16,355 bases of DNA. It comes from an uncultured Bacillota bacterium (GTDB lineage: Bacteria; Bacillota; Dehalobacteriia; UBA4068). A program made the position numbers and the translations under genes. The stretch is from positions 1-16,355 of the forward strand of contig CAKQQU010000034.1 of NCBI GenBank assembly GCA_934271085.1, read 5' to 3'. The stretch's first letter is position 1; each line of letters begins with the position of its first letter. The notes beneath the pieces were generated by a model. That model made no database searches. It had not been told where the DNA came from and saw only the letters and a list, made by a program, of their open reading frames with translations. Positions 1-6,963 of this stretch are shown piece after piece.

Positions 1-52
1 CGATGGCACTGCTGACGAAGGCACCGCAGACAGTGAGGAAAAGACAGAGTAA
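1..52 (+). CDS. C-terminal end of an upstream gene (partial)
   Basis: The frame beginning at base 2 is open to a TAA at 50-52 and encodes DGTADEGTADSEEKTE, a very acidic, low-complexity tail. It is followed about 20 bases later by a strong intrinsic terminator, as expected for the 3' end of a real gene. The visible part is too short to name the family. It could be a disordered C-terminal tail of almost any protein. It is separated from the mraZ cluster by the terminator, so it is probably a different transcription unit. Confidence 0.55.
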   Translation, partial: DGTADEGTADSEEKTE

Positions 53-70
53 TTTTTTATTTGTCTAAAT

Positions 71-105
71 AAAAACAGAGACCATTTATTGGTCTCTGTT
101 TTTTT
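71..105 (+). terminator. Intrinsic terminator of the upstream gene
   Basis: A perfect 13-bp stem (AAAAACAGAGACC at 71-83 with its complement at 91-103) closes a 7-base loop and runs into a T tract. It lies just after the TAA at 50-52, so it separates that gene from the dcw cluster. Confidence 0.9.
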
Positions 106-165
106 ATGGGAATTTGCTCCACCTGCCAATAAAAATTTTTTATTAAAAATTATTTATAGATTTTT

Positions 166-193
166 TTGCCAAGATGGAATATATGGATATACC
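166..193 (+). promoter_or_regulatory. Possible promoter of the mraZ cluster
   Basis: TTGCCA at 166-171 and TATACC at 188-193 are separated by 16 bases in an AT-rich stretch. Transcription would begin near 200, inside the palindrome at 196-229. A weaker alternative is TTGTTA at 279-284 with TAAAGA at 301-306. Neither is close enough to consensus to be sure, and only a 5'-end map would decide. Confidence 0.25.
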
Positions 194-195
194 CT

Positions 196-229
196 TCCAG
201 GGATACACAATATATTGTGTATCCCTGGA
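196..229. repeat. Perfect 34-bp palindrome upstream of mraZ
   Basis: Bases 196-229 form an uninterrupted inverted repeat with no central spacer. The left core CCAGGGATACACAATA at 197-212 is followed at once by its exact reverse complement at 213-228, and T196 pairs with A229. No T tract follows, so it is not a standard terminator. It could be an operator, a transcribed leader hairpin, or a remnant of a mobile element. Its function is unknown. Confidence 0.85.
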
Positions 230-312
230 CCTATTTTAGCTGGACTTTTTCAATAAAACTTTTGGAGCAAAAAAGGAATTGTTAAAAGGAAGGAGAATAG
301 TAAAGAAATCAG

Positions 313-338
313 GTGGAGTAAAGTAGAGGAAAGTGGAG
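313..338 (+). promoter_or_regulatory. Three MraZ-box direct repeats
   Basis: GTGGAG at 313-318, GTAGAG at 323-328 and GTGGAG at 333-338 are direct repeats with exact 10-bp periodicity (4-base spacers), one helical turn apart. MraZ family members are known to bind short G-rich direct repeats upstream of their own gene. Here the last box ends one base before the mraZ ATG. The middle box overlaps AGAGGA (325-330), the only plausible ribosome binding site. Bound MraZ would therefore sit directly over the translation start region of its own gene, consistent with autorepression. Confidence 0.75.
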
Positions 339-339
339 T

Positions 340-771
340 ATGCTGATCGGTGAAATAGATCATTCGGTCGATGCCAAAGGCCGCTATATCGTGCCCGCCA
401 AATTCAGGGAAGAGCTTGGCGAGAAATTTGTTCTCGTTAAAGGTCTGGATTCCTGTATTTTCGTGTATCCGCTGGCCAAATGGGAAACTGTATTGGAAAG
501 TTTGTCGCAGCTATCTGCCACAGATCCCCGTGCACGCCGTTTTTCCCGTTCCTTTACCTCGCGCGCTTTTGATGTGGAGGTAGATAAACAATTTCGCGTT
601 GTGCTCCCGCCTGTCCTGCGTGAATACGCGGGTATAGAAAAAGAAATAGTGACCATAGGCGCCACTAACCGTCTGGAGATCTGGGATAAAGAGCGCTGGC
701 TTGCTTATGATCTGGAGGCTGCAGATACCTTTGAAGAAGACGCTGCCTATTTCCCGGATATCAGGTTGTAA
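340..771 (+). CDS. mraZ: Transcriptional regulator MraZ
   Basis: A DNA-binding regulator of the dcw cluster, 143 residues, normal length for the family. It shows the two tandem AbrB-like half domains. The first carries DAKGR (11-15) within the typical start 'MLIGEIDHSVDAKGRYIVPAKFREELG'-like region. The second carries DKQFR (82-86) followed by VVLPPVLREYAG. MraZ proteins form ring-shaped oligomers that bind tandem repeats, and matching boxes lie at 313-338. The start at 340 is fixed by the family N-terminus and by AGAGGA nine bases upstream. One oddity is that the second DxxxR motif has Phe where Gly is usual. The gene leads the cluster and ends 4 bases before rsmH. Confidence 0.95.
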   Translation: MLIGEIDHSVDAKGRYIVPAKFREELGEKFVLVKGLDSCIFVYPLAKWETVLESLSQLSATDPRARRFSRSFTSRAFDVEVDKQFRVVLPPVLREYAGIEKEIVTIGATNRLEIWDKERWLAYDLEAADTFEEDAAYFPDIRL

Positions 772-775
772 CTTT

Positions 776-1717
776 ATGGAAAAAACTTTTAACCATATCC
801 CTGTGCTTTTAAATGAGGTATTGCAATATCTGGAGCCCCATTCCGGCGGTATATATATCGACGGTACAGTGGGCGGCGGCAATCATGCGGCAGCCGTATT
901 GCAGGCTTCGGATCCTGACGGTTTTTTGCTGGGTATAGACCGGGATAGCGAGGCTCTAAGCGCAGCAGAAGAGCGGCTGCAGCTATTCCCCGGAAGGTAC
1001 CGGCTGTTAAAGGGCAACTATGGGGATATGGACAGCCTTGCCGCAGCGGCGGGAATAGAAGCTGCAGACGGCATTTTGCTGGACATAGGCGTTTCTTCCC
1101 ATCAGCTTGATGATGCGGATAGGGGGTTTTCCTATAAGCAGGATGCGCCCCTGGATATGCGTATGGATCAGACCAGCGGTTTCAGCGCAGCTCAGCTTCT
1201 TAATACAGCTGATGCAGAAGAACTGACCCGCATCCTTTACGAATACGGTGAAGAAAAATGGGCCAGGCGCATTGCCGAATTTATTGTGGCCGACCGAAGC
1301 AAACAGCCTTATGCCACCACCGGACAGCTGGTAGAGACTATTAAAAAAGCTGTTCCCGTAGGGGCCAGAGAAAAAGATCAGCATCCCGCCCGCCGCAGTT
1401 TTCAGGCTTTGCGTATAGCTGTTAATGATGAATTGGGAGCCTTGCGCCGCGGTCTGGATAAAGCAATAGGATTGCTGAAACCCGGCGGTGTGCTGGTGGT
1501 TATCAGTTTTCATTCGCTGGAAGACCGGATAGTAAAAGAGTGCTTTAAACTGCACGCAACAGAATGTATTTGTCCGCCCAAAATGCCGGTATGCGTTTGC
1601 GGGCATAAGGCGGATCTGAAGATCTTGACTAAAAAGCCGGTAACAGCCGGCCAGAAGGAACTGGAGACCAATTACCGCAGCCATTGCGCATTGCTGCGGG
1701 CAGCCAGAAAACTGTAG
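776..1717 (+). CDS. rsmH: 16S rRNA (cytosine-1402-N4)-methyltransferase RsmH (MraW)
   Basis: A SAM-dependent methyltransferase that modifies C1402 in the ribosomal P site. The protein has 313 residues, the usual family size. Visible motifs are the SAM-binding loop YIDGTVGGGNHAA (27-39), the acidic GIDRD (53-57), the conserved GILLDIGVSSHQLDDADRGFSY (99-120), PLDMRMD (125-131), FQALRIAVNDEL (209-220) and ISFHSLEDRIVK (243-254). The C-terminal Cys-rich signature is CICPP..PVCVCG (264-276). I chose ATG 776 rather than the ATG 75 bases further upstream because the conserved family N-terminus starts there (FNHIPVLLNEVL). The upstream extension lies inside mraZ and resembles nothing. The ribosome binding site is weak, so translation is probably coupled to mraZ, whose stop lies 4 bases upstream. 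Confidence 0.96.
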   Translation: MEKTFNHIPVLLNEVLQYLEPHSGGIYIDGTVGGGNHAAAVLQASDPDGFLLGIDRDSEALSAAEERLQLFPGRYRLLKGNYGDMDSLAAAAGIEAADGILLDIGVSSHQLDDADRGFSYKQDAPLDMRMDQTSGFSAAQLLNTADAEELTRILYEYGEEKWARRIAEFIVADRSKQPYATTGQLVETIKKAVPVGAREKDQHPARRSFQALRIAVNDELGALRRGLDKAIGLLKPGGVLVVISFHSLEDRIVKECFKLHATECICPPKMPVCVCGHKADLKILTKKPVTAGQKELETNYRSHCALLRAARKL

Positions 1718-1744
1718 TAATAAGCGTTCGGGGGAGGACATAGG

Positions 1745-2248
1745 ATGAGTATGAACACTGCTCATGCTTATAAACAGACACAGGTCTATGAGGAACAGCA
1801 GAGTATACGCGTGTTGGATGGCCGCCGGGCTAAAGCCAGGGAGGAAGCCAAGCGTAAAGGTATAGTCAGGCTGTCTCTTGGAGCCGCGGCAGTGATGATA
1901 TGCTTGCTGGGCATGACCTTCATGAGCGCCAATATCTGTAATCTGGGCGTGGAAATCAATTCCCTGAAAAGCCAGATAGAGGATACCAAGGTAATGACTG
2001 CCAGAGCAGAACTGCAGCTGGGCGAGCTTAGTTCTCTGGAACGCATAGAGTCTTATGCTGTGGCAAATCTGGGCATGGTGTATCCTTCTGCTGATGATGT
2101 TTATTTTCTGAGCGCAGGCAGTACCCAAACAGTGGCTGAAACGGAAACCGTAGTGGCGGCTATAGAAGAAGAAAGCACCTGGCAAAAGCTGCTGAATAAT
2201 ATCGCCGGATTTTTCCGGGGAACTGCTTCTGCAGCCGATAATATATAA
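1745..2248 (+). CDS. ftsL: FtsL/DivIC-like cell division protein
   Basis: A small bitopic membrane protein of 167 residues in the position occupied by ftsL in dcw clusters. It has a basic cytoplasmic N-terminus (about 1-39), one transmembrane segment (about 40-62) and a predicted extracytoplasmic coiled coil (about 66-97, INSLKSQIEDTKVMTARAEL region). This is followed by the LERIESYAVANLGMVYP segment (98-114) typical of FtsL/DivIC proteins. The family normally scaffolds FtsW and the septal PBP. The ribosome binding site GGGGGAGGA (1730-1738) supports ATG 1745, although ATG 1751 is also possible. It is longer than usual: residues 125-167 form an extra tail with an acidic linker and an amphipathic stretch TWQKLLNNIAGFFRG. 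Sequence conservation in this family is low, so the name rests mainly on topology and context. Confidence 0.85.
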   Translation: MSMNTAHAYKQTQVYEEQQSIRVLDGRRAKAREEAKRKGIVRLSLGAAAVMICLLGMTFMSANICNLGVEINSLKSQIEDTKVMTARAELQLGELSSLERIESYAVANLGMVYPSADDVYFLSAGSTQTVAETETVVAAIEEESTWQKLLNNIAGFFRGTASAADNI

Positions 2249-2290
2249 TATAATTTTACAAAAATATCCTATTCATAAAGAGGTGGGTTC

Positions 2291-4447
2291 ATGGCAGCGG
2301 TCAAACTGGGGATAAGACGAAGAATTGCGCTGGTATTGGGCCTGCTTCTTTTTGTGTTTTGTCTGGTCATTATAAAGCTGGTGATAATCCAGTTTATCCA
2401 AAGCGATGATTTGCAGTCCAAAGCCGCGGAACTACGCACCAGGGATATGACGGTGGATGCTGCCCGCGGCACCATATACGACCGTAATGGCAGCAAGCTT
2501 GCCATCAGCATCACTGCGGATTCCATTGCCGTTCGTCCTACCGAAATAAAGGCTTTGGAGGCCTCCCAGCAGACTGCCACTGCCCAAAAGGTAGCTCAGA
2601 CCCTGGCAGATATTTTGGAGCTGGATTATGACGATGCATATAAAAAAGTCACTTCCGACAGCTATTATGTTTATATAAAGCGTAAGGTAACTGCCGAACA
2701 GGCACAGCTTATACGCGATGCTCAGCTTGTGGGTGTGGAAATAGAAGAAGAAAGCCAGCGGTATTACCCCAAAGGAACCTTGGCCTGTCATGTATTGGGT
2801 TTTGCCGGCATCGACAATCAGGGTCTGGAAGGCATGGAAAAATCTCTTGATGAATGGCTTTCCGGAACCGACGGCAGGGTAGTAGGCCAGTATGATGCCT
2901 ATAATAATCCTATTCCCCAGGCTGAATACGAGTATATAGCCCCCAAAGACGGCTACAATATTTACAGCACTATCGATGAGAATATCCAGTATTTCTGTGA
3001 GCGGGAGCTGTCTACCCTGATGAACAGCGAGTACCCCGCCAAAAATGCCGGTATCATAGTTATGAATCCCAAAACAGGGGAAATACTGGCCATGGCTGTA
3101 GCCAATAATTATGATCCCAATAATTACTGGGACTATGATTCCTCTACCTGGCGTAATTTCCTTATCAGCGATTCATATGAACCCGGATCCACCTTCAAGA
3201 TAGTTACTGCTTCCACCGCGCTTGAGGAAGGAACGGTAAATGAAAACAGCAGTTTTTATTGCCCTGGTTATGTGATGGTTTCCGGTTCGCGTATCGGCTG
3301 CTGGTCCAGCGTTCCCCACGGATCCCAGAATCTGGCCGAATCGGTGCAGCATTCCTGCAATCCCGCTTTTGTGGCTATCGGCCAGAGTATAGAAGCTAAA
3401 CAACGGGGACTCTTTTATAAATATATCACCGCTTTTGGTTTCGGTCAGAATACGGGGATACAGCTTCCCGGCGAGACTAACGGCATTATGCAGGCAAAAG
3501 AAAACGTTAACAGCGTTGAGATCGCTACTATCTCCATTGGTCAGGGCATTGCCGTTACGCCTGTTCAGATGATAACTGCTGCCTGCGCAGTAGCTAATGA
3601 CGGCGTGCTGCAGAAGCCCCAGATAGTTTCCAAAGTAACTGACGGCGATAAAGTAGTCTGGGAGATGGAGCCTGAGGTGGTGCGGCAGGTGGTATCTGCC
3701 GATACTGCTCAAAAGGTAAGAGAAATGATGGTGGGCGTTGTAACGGACGGCTCAGGCAGCAAGGCTGCTATTCAGGGTTACACCATAGCCGGTAAGACCG
3801 GTACTGCTCAGAAGGCCTCCGGCGGGGCCTATGCGGCCGGGAAGTATGTGGCTTCCTTTGTGGGTATGGTTCCTGCTGATGACCCGCAGCTGGTATGTCT
3901 GGTAATAGTTGATGAGCCTTCCGGCTTGTTCTACGGCTCGCAGGTGGCCGCGCCTATTTTCCAGAGCGTAACGTCCGATACATTGCGTTATCTGGGTATT
4001 GCCCCCAGCGTTGATGCCAACGACGGCTTTGACGAAGGGGCGGGCGTTGAGGTGACTGTTCCCAACGTGACCAATATCAGCGTTGCCGAAGCCATTTCCA
4101 CTTTGCAGGCTTTGGGGTTGAATGTACGTTTAAGCGGCAGCGGTAATATAGTCAGTCAGCAGCAGCCGGCAGCATTCAGCCAGGCTAAGGCCGGTTCCAC
4201 GGTATTGCTGACTGCTGCGGAACCTGATGGGGAAAGCAGCGGGCTGGTAACAGTGCCTGATCTGCGCAACCGCCGTTTTGCCGAGGTGGCAAATATACTT
4301 TCGGTATTGGGCCTGCCCCTGGCTGCGGAAGGCAGCGGGGTGGCTTACGCTCAGGATCCGGACTATGGCACCCAGGTGGAACCCGGTACTACGATCATCG
4401 TAAAATTCCAGGGTGAAGATAATATCAATTCGGATCTGCAGCCCTGA
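2291..4447 (+). CDS. ftsI: Septal class B penicillin-binding protein with two PASTA domains (FtsI/SpoVD type)
   Basis: A peptidoglycan transpeptidase of 718 residues. It has an N-terminal membrane anchor (about 11-33) and a pedestal/dimerisation region containing RGTIYDRNG (59-67). The transpeptidase domain has the catalytic triad of motifs: STFK (300-303, nucleophile S300), SCN (355-357) and KTG (502-504). Two C-terminal PASTA domains follow (about 588-643 and 652-706, beginning VTVPNVT and VTVPDLR). PASTA-bearing class B PBPs next to murE are typical of Bacillota. SpoVD and the vegetative division PBP are both of this type, and with no sporulation context here I favour the vegetative FtsI role as partner of FtsW. 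The start is supported by GAGGTG five bases upstream. It lies 42 bases after the ftsL-like gene. Confidence 0.93.
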   Translation: MAAVKLGIRRRIALVLGLLLFVFCLVIIKLVIIQFIQSDDLQSKAAELRTRDMTVDAARGTIYDRNGSKLAISITADSIAVRPTEIKALEASQQTATAQKVAQTLADILELDYDDAYKKVTSDSYYVYIKRKVTAEQAQLIRDAQLVGVEIEEESQRYYPKGTLACHVLGFAGIDNQGLEGMEKSLDEWLSGTDGRVVGQYDAYNNPIPQAEYEYIAPKDGYNIYSTIDENIQYFCERELSTLMNSEYPAKNAGIIVMNPKTGEILAMAVANNYDPNNYWDYDSSTWRNFLISDSYEPGSTFKIVTASTALEEGTVNENSSFYCPGYVMVSGSRIGCWSSVPHGSQNLAESVQHSCNPAFVAIGQSIEAKQRGLFYKYITAFGFGQNTGIQLPGETNGIMQAKENVNSVEIATISIGQGIAVTPVQMITAACAVANDGVLQKPQIVSKVTDGDKVVWEMEPEVVRQVVSADTAQKVREMMVGVVTDGSGSKAAIQGYTIAGKTGTAQKASGGAYAAGKYVASFVGMVPADDPQLVCLVIVDEPSGLFYGSQVAAPIFQSVTSDTLRYLGIAPSVDANDGFDEGAGVEVTVPNVTNISVAEAISTLQALGLNVRLSGSGNIVSQQQPAAFSQAKAGSTVLLTAAEPDGESSGLVTVPDLRNRRFAEVANILSVLGLPLAAEGSGVAYAQDPDYGTQVEPGTTIIVKFQGEDNINSDLQP

Positions 4448-4475
4448 TACGCAGAATATACAAGGAGGGTTTTTT

Positions 4476-5957
4476 ATGAAGTTGCGGCAGTTGATAAATG
4501 CGCTGGGCACCCAGGTTGCGGTTAGCGGCAGCCTGGATACGGATATCAGCGGTCTTGCCTATGATTCCCGCAAAGTTGAACCTGGTTTTGCCTTTATTGC
4601 CATACCTGGTGAAAATTTTGATGGCCATGATTTTGTTCCCAAAGCACTGGAGGCCGGCGCTGCTGCCATTATTTGCCAAAGACCCCTGGCAACAGGGGAC
4701 AAGCCCTGTGTGGTCGTGCCCGATTGCCGGCAGGCCCTGGCTGATCTTTCCGCCGAGTTTTACGGCCATCCCGACCGGAAGCTGCGTTTGATAGGAGTTA
4801 CAGGTACCAATGGCAAAACTACCACCACTTATCTGGTAAAGTGGCTGCTGGAATCTGCCGGTCACAGAGCCGGTCTGGTGGGCACAATAAAGAATCTGGC
4901 CGGCGACAGGGAATTGCCTGCCAGCCGAACCACGCCGGAAGCCCTGGATCTTTTTTACATGTTTTCTCTTATGGAGCAAGCAGGTTGTGATTATATGGTG
5001 ATCGAGGCTTCTTCCCATGCCATAGATCTGAAAAGGGTAGCTTCATGCAATTTTGCCGGGGCAGTTTTTACCAATCTTACCCAGGATCATCTTGATTATC
5101 ATATCACTATGGATAATTATTGCCGCTGCAAAGCGCGGCTTTTCGCCATGCTGGATGAAAACCAGGCGAACCGCTACGGTATTGTCAATGCAGACGATCC
5201 CTATCAGCATGTGTTCCGGGAAAACTGCCGTGTGCCGGTAGTCAGCTACGGTAGTTCCGCCGCTGCCGATCTGCGTTTCGGGCAGTATACGGCCAGCGCC
5301 CGGGGCATGTCCTTTGAGCTGTATTATCAGGGACGCCAATACCAGGTGGATATTCCTCTGCTGGGTAAATTCAATATATACAATAGCCTGGCCGCCATGT
5401 CCGTCGCTCTTTGCGAAGGCCTGGATATGGATAGCATTATTGCCGCTATGAGCAAAGCTCCCCAGGTAGCGGGCAGATTTGAGCTTATAGATGAAGGACA
5501 GGATTATACGGTGGTCGTGGATTATGCCCATACTCCGGATGGCCTGGATAATCTGTTGCGGGCTGCTATTGATTTAAAGCCCCGCCGTTTGATCACAGTT
5601 TTTGGCTGCGGCGGCAACAGGGATAAGGGTAAGCGGCCTATCATGGGACGTCTTGCCGGCAGTCTCAGCGATATCGCTATCGTCACTTCGGACAACCCGC
5701 GCTTTGAAGACCCGGAACAGATCATTAAAGAAGTTGAAGCGGGAGTAAAAGAAGTCTGCGATAATTATCTTTGCATCACCGACAGGGCCGAGGCCATTAA
5801 AAGAGCTATAGATATGGCTCAGCCTGGAGATATGGTGGTCCTGGCCGGCAAGGGCCATGAGGATTATCAGATCGTCGGCGATGTCAAGCATCATCTTGAC
5901 GACCGGGAAATGGCCAGGGCTTTTATCAGAGACAGAGCTGCCGGATCGGCAAAATAG
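4476..5957 (+). CDS. murE: UDP-MurNAc-L-Ala-D-Glu:meso-diaminopimelate ligase MurE
   Basis: A cytoplasmic ATP-dependent ligase that adds the third residue of the peptidoglycan stem peptide; 493 residues, normal length. The order is an N-terminal UDP-substrate domain (SGLAYDSRKVEPG, 25-37), the ATP loop GTNGKTTT (110-117), EASSHAIDLKRV (177-188), and NLTQDHLDYH (200-209). The presumed carbamylated Lys is K219 in YCRCKARLF. The C-terminal domain has DYAHTPDGL (349-357), GCGGNRDKGKRP (377-388) and AGKGHEDYQ (457-465). DNPR at 406-409 is the motif known for meso-diaminopimelate rather than lysine specificity, so the wall is probably DAP type. ATG 4476 is preferred over an upstream in-frame ATG at 4413, which lies inside the PBP gene, because of AAGGAGGG at 4462-4469. 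Unusually, mraY rather than murF follows. Confidence 0.96.
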   Translation: MKLRQLINALGTQVAVSGSLDTDISGLAYDSRKVEPGFAFIAIPGENFDGHDFVPKALEAGAAAIICQRPLATGDKPCVVVPDCRQALADLSAEFYGHPDRKLRLIGVTGTNGKTTTTYLVKWLLESAGHRAGLVGTIKNLAGDRELPASRTTPEALDLFYMFSLMEQAGCDYMVIEASSHAIDLKRVASCNFAGAVFTNLTQDHLDYHITMDNYCRCKARLFAMLDENQANRYGIVNADDPYQHVFRENCRVPVVSYGSSAAADLRFGQYTASARGMSFELYYQGRQYQVDIPLLGKFNIYNSLAAMSVALCEGLDMDSIIAAMSKAPQVAGRFELIDEGQDYTVVVDYAHTPDGLDNLLRAAIDLKPRRLITVFGCGGNRDKGKRPIMGRLAGSLSDIAIVTSDNPRFEDPEQIIKEVEAGVKEVCDNYLCITDRAEAIKRAIDMAQPGDMVVLAGKGHEDYQIVGDVKHHLDDREMARAFIRDRAAGSAK

Positions 5958-5975
5958 AAACAAGGGGTATTTGTT

Positions 5976-6953
5976 ATGATATACCTTATCTTTTTCGCAG
6001 CGGCCATAGTTTTGACCATAATCATAGGCAAGCTTCTGCTGCCGCTGCTTATCAGCATGAAAGTCAAACAATCCATCCGTCAGGACGGCCCTCAGCGCCA
6101 TTTGAGCAAGGCCGGCACACCTACCATGGGCGGTCTGATCTTTATACCCGCTGCGGTTATCCTTTGCTGTTTTTGTCTGATAGTGGACAGGCAGCCGCAG
6201 CTTTGGGTCTGGATGTTTTCCTTTTTAAGCTTCGGACTTATCGGTTTTCTGGATGATTTTGCCAAGCTGCGTCATCATGAAAACAAGGGGCTTTCGGGCA
6301 GGCAAAAACTGGCGGGACAATTTGTGGCTGTGGTATTACTGCTGCTTCTTAATGAGCTGCTGCTTTCCCGGGGCACCAGTCTCTCCTTTTTCGGTACGAG
6401 TTTTGATCTGGGCTGGTTCTACTATCCGCTGATAGCCGTTTTTGTGGTAGGTATGGTCAACGCGGTAAATCTTACCGATGGATTGGATGGTTTGGCTTCC
6501 GGAGTCAGCTTTTTCGTTTTTGCAGGTTTTGCTCTGATCGGTTTTTTGGTAATGGAATCATTCCCCCAGCTTTATCAGCTGCCTTTTATATCCCTGATAA
6601 TGGCTGGCTGCTGTATAGGTTTTCTTTTCTTTAATCACTATCCTGCCAAGGTATTCATGGGGGATACTGGCTCAATGGCTTTGGGCGGCGCTGTCACCGG
6701 GCTGGCGGTCACCTGTCATCTGGAAGTAGCTTTGGTAGGATTGGGACTGGTTTATTTATTGGAAGCCATTTCTGTTATGCTGCAGGTGGGTGTTTATAAA
6801 TTAACGCATAAACGGCTGTTTCTTATGGCGCCGCTGCATCATCATTTTGAGTTGAAAGGCTGGCCCGAAACAAAAGTCACCGGTGTTTTTTATCTGGCTT
6901 CAGCTATCTGTGTAATAGTCACCGTAATTCTGTTTAGGGTTATCTGCTTATAG
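5976..6953 (+). CDS. mraY: Phospho-N-acetylmuramoyl-pentapeptide transferase MraY
   Basis: A polytopic membrane enzyme that transfers phospho-MurNAc-pentapeptide from UDP to undecaprenyl phosphate, giving lipid I. The protein has 325 residues with about ten hydrophobic segments. Family motifs are present: RQDGPQRHLSKAGTPTMGG (35-53), FLDDFAKLRHHENKGLSGRQK (91-111, with the Asp pair D93-D94), NAVNLTDGLDGLASG (162-176), NHYPAKVFMGDTGSMALGG (220-238) and the histidine motif APLHHHFELKGWPETKV (285-301). The start is supported by AAGGGG at 5962-5967. It lies 18 bases after murE, and its TAG stop overlaps the ribosome binding site of murD. Confidence 0.97.
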   Translation: MIYLIFFAAAIVLTIIIGKLLLPLLISMKVKQSIRQDGPQRHLSKAGTPTMGGLIFIPAAVILCCFCLIVDRQPQLWVWMFSFLSFGLIGFLDDFAKLRHHENKGLSGRQKLAGQFVAVVLLLLLNELLLSRGTSLSFFGTSFDLGWFYYPLIAVFVVGMVNAVNLTDGLDGLASGVSFFVFAGFALIGFLVMESFPQLYQLPFISLIMAGCCIGFLFFNHYPAKVFMGDTGSMALGGAVTGLAVTCHLEVALVGLGLVYLLEAISVMLQVGVYKLTHKRLFLMAPLHHHFELKGWPETKVTGVFYLASAICVIVTVILFRVICL

Positions 6954-6963
6954 GAGGTACTAA

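Noticed and set aside
1007..2185. Long antisense open frame (392 codons) opposite rsmH and the ftsL-like gene
   Set aside because: It has no recognisable domains, crosses two well-supported genes, and is typical shadow of their codon bias. The same applies to antisense frames at 8353-9507 and 14798-16207.
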